A DNA stretch of 64,000 bases from Cenococcum geophilum 1.58 (Eukaryota > Ascomycota > Dothideomycetes > Gloniales > Gloniaceae): the NCBI GenBank assembly GCA_001692895.1, contig KV748215.1, forward strand, positions 1,161,720 to 1,225,719. The letters run 5' to 3'. This document shows positions 56,930-64,000 of this stretch, one piece after another (positions within the stretch are counted from its first letter, which is position 1; every line of letters begins with the position of its first letter). Under the pieces are notes generated by a model that saw nothing but the letters and a program-made list of their open reading frames with translations, had not been told where the DNA came from and did not search any database. The translations under genes and the position numbers were made by a program.

Positions 56930-59296
56930 TCATCCCAAGAGTATCTGCTCCTGTACTGCAACAAGCTTAAAGGCATCGATATGTATCTTGCCAACCCCCA
57001 ACCTCTCCACAACACCTTTCTTCTCTTCCGACAACAATAGAACATTAACCGCCGGCCAGAACACCTGATCGCTGAAACACCTCCTATCAAAAAATCTATC
57101 ATTGGGCTCCACATCATCATCCGCAAGCATATAAATCGGTCTCCCCTGAGTATATGTTTTCGGATCATCCTTAACATTCTCGGCTGTGAGCGGGGGTTTC
57201 TGCCTGCGCCAGTGTTTGAAGGAATGTGTGATGGGATCCCAGGATGGGTCTTCGTCGATGCGATACAGTGTTGAGCGCGAAAGTCCAAGGAATCTGTGCT
57301 TCTTGTTGACTAGTTGGGGTAAAAGGGCGCCATTGACTATGATTGTGCCGGCCATTTGTTGCTGGTCGTCTAAGATGGCGAGGTAGCATAATTCGTGAAA
57401 TCCTTGTTTGCACGCTGCTTTGGCAAAAAATAGTGGTTCTGCCATATGGGAATGCTCATCGGTCAACCAGAACTTTGCTACTTTTGCGGAGATGTTCAAG
57501 ACTGTCGATGTTGGTTGCGAGGAGAATTTGTGATCCGGACTGTTAGGGAGTGGGAGCGGACGTGGGTAGCGGTATTTTGAGTACCTTGAGTCAAGATTCT
57601 CGTACTCGACTGCGAGCTCTTCTTCGTCAAACCTCCGGCGCCATTTTGAGGTATCAAAATTTAGGAACGAAACGTTTGCCTCAGAAGTGATTTCGGAACA
57701 TATGCGAAAATATTCGTCCAGTGGTTTTATTTCAGCCTGACTGATAACGCATTCGCACATGTTGTTCATGGAATCTATCAACTCATAGACGACAGCGCCA
57801 TCCCAGCCAGCCCATGACCAACTAGGAAATGCCGAGCTGTCACGACTGCAAGGGCCAAGCGGCTTCCAAAGTAATCCCACATCGAAGAGAGTAGAAGGAA
57901 GACCGAAGAAGAAGGGTGCTCCGAACGGTTGCTCGAGGCAATTTAATATGCCGCCCAAAGCGCGCAGCTTGTCCATTGGATCAGTAAGGGACCGTCTGGT
58001 GTACTCTGCGACTGCGATGGCATACACCTCCCAGATATTCCGGTTCTCGAAATCGAGCCTTGTGAGCGGATCGGGGAGGGTGTGGGTGAAGTCGCTGCCG
58101 GGTGTGTATTGGTACTGTTCCTGAAAGCCACAGCCCCGATCGCATTGGTAAAACACCTGCGACGCCGTGAATATAACGAGTCTTTTGGATAGAAGGCGCT
58201 CTTGGTACGTCCACCCACGTGTATTCCATCGCGTGAAACTAATGGCTCCGTGTGCGTTCTCGAGCATGCTGGAGATCGTGATACCTTTGATGTGGACGCG
58301 TAGTTGACGTTCCTTCCGTGGTGTCGAGACTCCTGGTAGGCCGTGGTAGGCATTTTGGCCAGCAGCTGCAACGAAAGTAAGATGCGCTCCTTGGTAGACT
58401 TGATTCATTCGATCCACGTTCTCAATGACGTTCTCGATATCGTCCTGTACAATGCACAGGGCGTCGACCCAGGCGAACCTGTACCCTAACTGCTGCACCA
58501 TGGTCATTGCATCCCGAATGGTTTGCGCTGGTTGGCCTTCTGCGGTGTTGAAGAAGCCTGGTGTTGTCATGATACTTATATATTCTTTCCTCAACTTGAC
58601 CTTCTGATCTGTGCCCCATTGATAGCTCAGGGCTATGTAGGGAGCATCGGGCGGGCACGGTACAATGCATGCACATTCGACGTCGATGACTCTCAAGTGT
58701 GAGCGACGGTTTCGATGTGATGAAGAGAATGATTCGGTATTGCCCCCTTTATCATTCACATCATGAGAACCCAAGCAGGCCGAGTACCAACGTTTGATAA
58801 GGTGCCGGTCTACTCTATCGCGATCCACAAAACGGCCAGGAAGCCCCCTGGACATTCTTTGTTCCGAACCCTGAATGGCAAATATCGAGGGCATCACCCA
58901 ATCTCGACCGGAACCGTCATTTCGCTTTCTGTCCTGGCGGTGGATCCGAGGCTGTTTGCCGTGGAGATGGTCTGGAATGTCCAACCCGACCTCGAGGTAG
59001 CATGCCACATCGACTTCTGTGGGGCCATTAAACCTATCGAACGAAACATCCAGTGGCGTGCGATACAGTATTATATCTGCATAGTGACCTTCCGCAAGTC
59101 TTGCCTCCATGTATTCCGTGCCGAAATGTGCTCCTAGGAGTTCTTTGACGAGACCACAAAACGTGCAATTTCGTGGTTTCCACACATCATGCAGGGGTTT
59201 AAGCGGTAGCTCCTCAGTGATGCGAGAATACCGTCCGAAGAAGAGCGTTTCAAATGGTAGTTCACAGCATCGAGAGCAGAGAGATTCAGACGCCAT
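56930..59296 (-). CDS. HET-domain protein, intact, about 788 aa
   Basis: A single long exon. The N-terminus has a cysteine-rich motif (LCSRCCELPFETLF, CTFCGLVKELL) common in this fungal subfamily. The HET domain follows at roughly residues 210-380: YIALSYQWGTDQ, QTIRDAMTMVQQLGYRFAWVDALCIVQDD, MNQVYQGAHLTFVAA and RGWTYQERLLSKRLVIFT. Then come WEVYAIAVAEYTRRSLTDPMDKLRAL and FPSWSWAGWDGAV, the standard post-HET region. Such proteins mediate vegetative incompatibility or related programmed cell death. I chose MASESLCSRCC at 59296; an in-frame ATG eight codons upstream (59320) abuts a MITE and is less likely. No stops or frameshifts, unlike the HET gene nearer the transposon island. Confidence 0.88.
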   Translation of the reverse strand: MASESLCSRCCELPFETLFFGRYSRITEELPLKPLHDVWKPRNCTFCGLVKELLGAHFGTEYMEARLAEGHYADIILYRTPLDVSFDRFNGPTEVDVACYLEVGLDIPDHLHGKQPRIHRQDRKRNDGSGRDWVMPSIFAIQGSEQRMSRGLPGRFVDRDRVDRHLIKRWYSACLGSHDVNDKGGNTESFSSSHRNRRSHLRVIDVECACIVPCPPDAPYIALSYQWGTDQKVKLRKEYISIMTTPGFFNTAEGQPAQTIRDAMTMVQQLGYRFAWVDALCIVQDDIENVIENVDRMNQVYQGAHLTFVAAAGQNAYHGLPGVSTPRKERQLRVHIKGITISSMLENAHGAISFTRWNTRGWTYQERLLSKRLVIFTASQVFYQCDRGCGFQEQYQYTPGSDFTHTLPDPLTRLDFENRNIWEVYAIAVAEYTRRSLTDPMDKLRALGGILNCLEQPFGAPFFFGLPSTLFDVGLLWKPLGPCSRDSSAFPSWSWAGWDGAVVYELIDSMNNMCECVISQAEIKPLDEYFRICSEITSEANVSFLNFDTSKWRRRFDEEELAVEYENLDSRYSKYRYPRPLPLPNSPDHKFSSQPTSTVLNISAKVAKFWLTDEHSHMAEPLFFAKAACKQGFHELCYLAILDDQQQMAGTIIVNGALLPQLVNKKHRFLGLSRSTLYRIDEDPSWDPITHSFKHWRRQKPPLTAENVKDDPKTYTQGRPIYMLADDDVEPNDRFFDRRCFSDQVFWPAVNVLLLSEEKKGVVERLGVGKIHIDAFKLVAVQEQILLG

Positions 59297-59324
59297 GCCT
59301 AAGAAGCGGACGTGTTGCACGCTA

Positions 59325-59470
59325 CAAGGGGGCTACCTGAGCGGGCTGCCGCGTCCACCCTGCAAGTTTTGTGACATTTTAGTAGTATCCACACTATTTT
59401 CTTAGAATATTAATATATTGCCACCAAACTTGCAGGGTGGGCGCGGCAGCCCGCTCAGGAGGCCCCCTTG
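59325..59470. mobile_element. 146-bp foldback MITE beside the HET gene start
   Basis: Arms of about 48 bp, left starting CAAGGGGGCTACCTGAGCGG and right the complement with few mismatches, around an AT-rich centre. Flanked by TA on both sides (59323-59324, 59471-59472), as for Tc1/mariner-derived MITEs. It lies 28 bp upstream of the HET start. Confidence 0.88.
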
Positions 59471-59619
59471 TAAATTGGACGCAACCAGGCTAAAGGAGTT
59501 TACTGGCAGCTAACCAGGTGCAGTGTAGCCGCTAACCGCTTTTAGCAAAGCCGAGGATATGCCGCGAGCCCGACCCGCACGACCCACTCGCCTGGGTCGT
59601 GCGGGGTGCAGCTCGCCAA

Positions 59620-60449
59620 GGTCACGGAAAAGTTAAACGGGCATCACGCCTAATCGAAAAGCCTTGGCGCATATGTAGGGATGAAACACTGGGCATGAAA
59701 GTGACTGAAGACCCGGAAAGCAAATGGTGCCACCGCATCCCTGTGTCTCCTGTCATGGATACGCAACTCGACCGAGTTGTGATTCAAAATATCCTTCAGC
59801 CTCTCCGCCAGGAAGTACTCAAAATGCTTCAGGAGAAGATATCCAAGAAGAAGCGCGGCGACTGGTTCGAGGTTTTTGCAACAATTTTCATCATGCTAAA
59901 CAGCTACAGCTCATGATGAATTCGCTACCTTCTCTGGGCATTACGTAAGTCAACCGGTTCAATAATGAATGGTTATGACGTGAACTAATGGATTCTACAG
60001 ACTCCAGGTCGCGGATCAAGGTTTGAGGATTATCGCCTTATCGAACCGTACTTTCACAGTGCGCAGACTTTAATCGCCCATTTCCGTGACAGTTTTCATG
60101 GTCAAGTGCCCTTTACTAAAGACTGGGTGTCTCCGGAAATGCCGAAATTGGCAGAAGTCAACATTGAAGAAGCTGCATTCATGGGAAAGCTCAAAGATCA
60201 CCTCACGCAAAGGAGTAAGGCCTCACATGTTCTGTATTTGGACATTCATGAGATTCAATTGCTTACCTCGATATAGAAAACTCCTATGAGCAACTAAAAC
60301 ATGGTAATCGTTATGAGAACCTGCTCTACTGGGCCCATCAGCTCTTCTTCGACACGTGGGATCCTACGCAAGTATACATCAAAGAAATGAACGAGCAATC
60401 CGCACGCAATTATAGTTCTTGTGTACTAGAATGTGTAGGAACATTATAA
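59620..60449 (+). pseudogene. C-terminal part of a fungal Zn2Cys6-type transcription factor, truncated
   Basis: Readable text: RPWRI-like KPWRICRDETLGMKVTEDPE, VSPVMDTQLDRVVIQNILQPLR, KKKRGDWFEVFATIFIMLN, then after a one-base frame change near 59900 TAHDEFATFSGHY. An intron (59945-60000, GTAAGT to TACAG) joins to DYRLIEPYFHSAQTLIAHFR and FTKDWVSPEM. A second intron (GTAAGG to ATAG, about 60213-60276) joins to YENLLYWAHQLFFDTWDP; the stop is at 60447-60449. This is the usual C-terminal half of fungal Zn2Cys6 regulators. The zinc cluster and any N-terminal start are absent. Confidence 0.7.
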
Positions 60450-60622
60450 TTCACAACTGGTCTTGGCCGTTAGTTATCATTTCGCTGTAATAGAACCTTT
60501 ATATCACAATTTGATCTCCTTCCCAACAATCCTTGTGAAATAGGAAACTATGAATGTGACCTCCAGCACAAAATGAGCCCACATCATATGAACTGCAGCC
60601 TGATTGCAATCTTGAATCGTGC

Positions 60623-62173
60623 TTAGCCATAGCATGAGATCTTTCGGTTGATCACGTGAGCCTTGGTGTGGACAGGATTCAAGTACCACACACTGTTACG
60701 GTCTCTACCGTAAATTTCACGCCAAACCTCCGTCAAGCCCTCTGGTGTCGGCCACGCAAGCTCTTTATTTCGAAGCCACATGCGAATAATGTGGCGTCGT
60801 TTATTTTCTTCCCCATCTGTAAAGGCTTCACGAGAGTGGAAAACCCCGAGATTGTTGACAAACTGCAAGTCTCCCTTTTCCAGATTGATAGTTAGCGCGT
60901 ATTTTGCAGCGGTAAAGTGGACAGCATCCAGGGCCTCCGCCTGGGATTCACTAAGTTTAGGTAGCGCTGGCGGACGCGGCGAGACGGTAGAGCCTGTGAG
61001 TTGGCGTCGCGAGAAGCAGAAGAAGACATTGTTCCCCTTTTCATCGTAGAAAAGGATCGGGCGTTTGTGGTAGGAGAAATCGTCCTCATGTCTGCTCAGT
61101 TGCGGATTGTCAGCTAGCTGTATACTCCTCCGCACTTTGTGGTATCCCTGCTTACTTGTCAAATGCCCAATCACCCTTTGCAAGCACATGGATGAGATCT
61201 GGCCGAGTCGCCGCAATCTCATTGTAAACACGCGCAGTTGAAGCAATCTTGCTGCCACCGCCGGACAAAGGACGATCCATCACGTACATTGCAATGATAT
61301 CGCCTAGGTCGTTGTGGAAGGGCTTGAAACAATGGTAAGCAAAAGGTAACTATTTTCGGATGAGCCTGTTTTCTTACCTGTGCATTGTTGGCGTAAGGAG
61401 ACTGGCGCTGGTCGTCGGGGGCCACGGCTGCTCCCACGTCCTTGATGTGAACTGTATCAATATATCAGCTATGCTTGAGATTTTTCTAGTTTTCCCTAGA
61501 AGGGATTTTATACCAAGCACATTTCCTGAACGATCTTGCAATCCTCGCTTGTTGCCAATGTAGGAAGCAATTCCAGCATACAAAATAACGTTGTCTGCTA
61601 GACTGTACTTGCTTGGATCGAGACCCCTCAGAACGGCAAAACCACGCCCTTGGTGGACTTCTTGGGCAGTTTGGAGAAGACGAGCTCTGAGGCCTGGGAG
61701 GGGGAATGTAGTTTGAGAGATTTCATCCTTAGTAAGACCAAGTCCTGAGCCAATTAAGTCAGCTATAAGTGCATGTGCCACTAGAAACTAGCAATATCAT
61801 TATTTGTACCTTTGAAGTGTTGGAGTGCATGCTCAATCTCATCAATTTCAACATCTGAAAGAATGTAAACATATTCCGATGGAGTCATGTTCACACCCTC
61901 CCAACACATCTGGTAATTGACAGAGGCCGGGAATCCTTCAGGAACCTGCTTTTCCAAGGTTGCTTCCTTCAACCGCCTCGTCACACGCTGTTGGTATTTT
62001 TCGAATGAGGGTATCCAGTCGATATCTGCCTGTGCCCCTGGAGGCGAATGGACTACATTGTCAACGGCAGCTTTCTTTTGAGGTTGGTAAAGAGGTGCGA
62101 GCTTGTCCTCCGCTTCACGGGCAGCGAACTGCTCGTTCAATGAGGGACGGTAGTCAACTATGCCTGGCGCCAT
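60623..62173 (-). CDS. TauD/TfdA-family Fe(II)/2-oxoglutarate dioxygenase
   Basis: Five exons, 61810-62173, 61514-61744, 61378-61451, 61156-61322 and 60623-61091, give 434 aa. Every junction keeps frame and rebuilds family text (LQHFKG|LGLTKDE; SGNVL|VHIKDVGA; NNAQ|PFHNDLGD; DWAFDK|HEDDF). One acceptor (CAAG before exon 4) is atypical. The fold binds Fe(II) through H-x-D (His226, Asp228 in PFHNDLGD) and a distal His (His379 in RRHIIRMWL); the following Arg382 fits 2-oxoglutarate binding. All are present, so the enzyme looks functional. Family members oxidise taurine, aryloxyacids or secondary-metabolite intermediates; the substrate here cannot be told. Start taken at MAPGIVDYRPS (62173); an in-frame ATG at 62254 would add 27 residues. 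The neighbour is a regulator relic; no biosynthetic cluster is visible. Confidence 0.88.
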
Positions 62174-62254
62174 GCTGGTTTGTGCGTTCCAGGTAAGAAT
62201 ATTATTCCTTGAAGGAGCAAGACGGTTGATGATTAGAGACTCTGAACAGCTCAT

Positions 62255-62967
62255 GAAGCTCGCCTTTATATAGACACGGACCTCCGCTTCGAACTGCTAC
62301 GGCGCTTCGATATCCTGGGGGGCTTGATGGCGCTGTGGAATTACGGCCGGCTGATCAAGTTTGATGCCTAAAAAAAGGTAACTAAATCCCACCATTATGG
62401 AATCAAGGCAGGGAATCCTGTAAATTGAATTCAACTTATCTTGTTGATAGTCTATGAAGTTCTGGTTTGCTGATAGAATGCTGGTTGATCCCTGTCCAGA
62501 ATCCTACGAAAAGCAACAATGCGGCGTCGCATAGGTATCGCAAGCATGAACGAATTAAGACGTGACAATGGAATACAGGGCTAAAATTACAGCTACATGA
62601 ACCTTAAATTTCGACAGCCTTTCTTCCCCAAAGATGATCTGCGTACGTAAACTCAAAGCGTTATTTTGTGGACAGCCTGTGCGGGGTTCTTAGAGTCGCT
62701 CCATGCCAACCTTACCTTGCTAAGCGCCGCATTTTGAGACTGATAGATGCAGATAAAATTATCCGAAGGAAACAAAGCTGCCGGCCCACCGAAGCTATTT
62801 GCATAGGTCCCCAGGTCATTGGCTAATTGAGGTCAGTGAGCTGCATTGTGGATTCGGGAACTTGTGGATTTTTTGGTTTGCGGATTTGTGGTTTCAACCC
62901 CTTGTACTAGTCGGGGCAAAAGTTCACTAGTACTTACAAGTAAACTCATTGCATCTCATGAGACAAC
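62255..62967. other. Intergenic region upstream of the dioxygenase gene
   Basis: Holds the dioxygenase promoter. No gene, RNA or long repeat seen. Confidence 0.45.
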
Positions 62968-63121
62968 GAAATATCGGTAAAAATCGCCAGGCCGCAACAG
63001 CATGCATCACCCCATATAATTCCACCAATATTAATCCAATTTATAGAATATAGAGCTATATTGGTGGGGCTATATAGGGGTATATTGTTTTAATAGGCCT
63101 GGCGATTTTTACCGATATTTC
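62968..63121. mobile_element. 154-bp foldback MITE
   Basis: Perfect 26-bp inverted ends (GAAATATCGGTAAAAATCGC continuing to CAGGCC), with partial pairing continuing inwards (CCACCAATAT on both arms). No coding capacity; the target duplication is not clear. Confidence 0.85.
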
Positions 63122-63489
63122 AAAAACGACTGTAGCCGTGCACGTTAAACCCTTCGAAGCGCTCTGTGTTCAGTCGCTGCGTTATGGATCCTGGAGACAG
63201 AGATGAAGTAATAATTTACCAATATTTCTCCAAGTATACAATGCAATATCCAAGCTACGTCGAATAACCGTCGTGAAGGTAATGTCAAACCGAAGCCAAG
63301 AGGGCGGCTTGCCAGGGCCTTTCCCCCGGTTCCTCCACCACCCCATCCATGCGTAAATCTGAGCACCAACAACCGGCGCAAACCCTCCAAAACCTCCGAC
63401 TTTCACCAAAGAAACAATCTATCAATAGCCGCAGCAACCAAAAAAGTTCTACTCTCCTCTCCTCTCCCATCACCCCAGAACCCCCAAAC

Positions 63490-64000
63490 ATGGCATCAAG
63501 GTACCTCCCTCCTCTCCCTCCTTCCACCCCCCCCCCGGCCCCCCTCCGCCCCAGCCTTCCCAAACCCCAAACAACCCTCTCCGCGACCCAACCCACCAAC
63601 TAACCCGCACCGCCCCCAGATTCTCCTCCCACCGCGACGCCCGCTCCGCCCTCTTCAGCACCTATGACCGCACCAGCTCGCCCTCTAAATCGAAGCCAGG
63701 GACCCCCGCCAGCAACGGCTACGGGTACGGCGGGCCGGCCTTCTCAGCGTACCCGAGCAGCAGCAGCAGCAGCAGCCCGAGTGCCGGAGGCGCGTTCAGG
63801 CCCGCGACGCCGAATGCGCGCGGGCAGTACTCGGACGCCGTGCTGAGCGAGCTGGAGAGCCAGAATGAGGAGCAGCTCGAGGGCATGAGCGCTAAGGTGA
63901 AGATGCTGAAGGATGTGCGTTGTTCTTTCTCTCTCTCTCCGCCCTCCCTTCCATTCCCTAAGGCGCTTTTTTCTTTCCTGAGTTATGTGGACCACAGACC
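63490..64000 (+). CDS. bet1: Bet1-type ER-Golgi SNARE, 5' part (runs off the right edge)
   Basis: Exon 1 is only 11 nt (63490-63500, MASR), then a 119-nt intron (GTACCT to CCCCAG), then exon 2 63620-63914, ending at donor GTGCGT with the rest outside the window. The predicted protein has an N-terminal FSSHRDARSALFSTYDR, a Ser/Gly/Pro-rich linker with a seven-serine run, and then the beginning of the SNARE motif, QYSDAVLSELESQNEEQLEG then MSAKVKMLKD, which is characteristic of Bet1. Bet1 is the Qc-SNARE for COPII vesicle fusion at the Golgi; the C-terminal half of the SNARE helix and the membrane anchor should follow beyond 64000. Confidence 0.85.

Overview
The window looks like a chromosome segment of a filamentous ascomycete (Pezizomycotina). 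The evidence is short spliceosomal introns of about 45-110 nt with GTAAGT/GTATGT-like donors and CTAAC/CTGAC branch sites, fungal-specific families (Byr4, fungal XRCC4, HET-domain proteins, Apc15) and a block of AT-rich, TpA-rich decayed transposons of the kind left by RIP (repeat-induced point mutation). A Leotiomycetes-like source is a guess from overall feel only. All introns below were placed by eye and checked for reading-frame continuity.

Layout. 1-28 kb is a normal gene-rich block: the 5' part of a WD40 gene (minus), byr4 (minus), a fungal XRCC4 homologue (plus, divergent from byr4), an unrecognised 781-aa nuclear-type protein (plus), an F-box/2EXR-like protein (plus), a coiled-coil gene broken by out-of-frame tandem repeats (plus), a protein-kinase relic, the five-exon glutamate synthase glt1 (minus, 14.5-21.2 kb), the H2A.Z chaperone chz1 (minus), the APC/C subunit apc15 (minus) and a possible cysteine-rich secreted peptide relic.

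28.3-50.4 kb is a 22-kb transposon island with no intact host gene. From left to right it holds a Tad1-like LINE (minus), a chromodomain Ty3/Gypsy element with matching 225-bp LTRs (minus, 31890-41506) that itself carries a pogo-type DNA transposon (32396-34900) with clean 33-bp TIRs and TA duplications, pieces of a second Gypsy element, a complete but dead Ty1/Copia element (41994-48254) with 186-bp LTRs and an AGAAG target duplication, and an AT-rich foldback element interrupted by a solo LTR flanked by CTAAC. The insertions are nested, so their relative order can be read from the sequence.

50.4-64 kb is again gene-bearing but has an accessory flavour: a HET-domain gene with in-frame stops, a gene fragment, a DUF7514-like protein, a second, intact HET-domain gene next to a small MITE, a truncated transcription-factor relic lacking its zinc cluster, a TauD/TfdA-type Fe(II)/2-oxoglutarate dioxygenase with five exons, two more foldback MITEs, and finally the 5' part of the SNARE gene bet1, which marks a return to core genome. 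The core genes (DNA repair, mitotic exit, APC/C, nitrogen assimilation, ER-Golgi transport) are unrelated neighbours; I see no operon-like or obvious biosynthetic cluster. The most informative content is the nested transposon history and the apparent decay of genes beside it. I did not find a convincing wholly new system.
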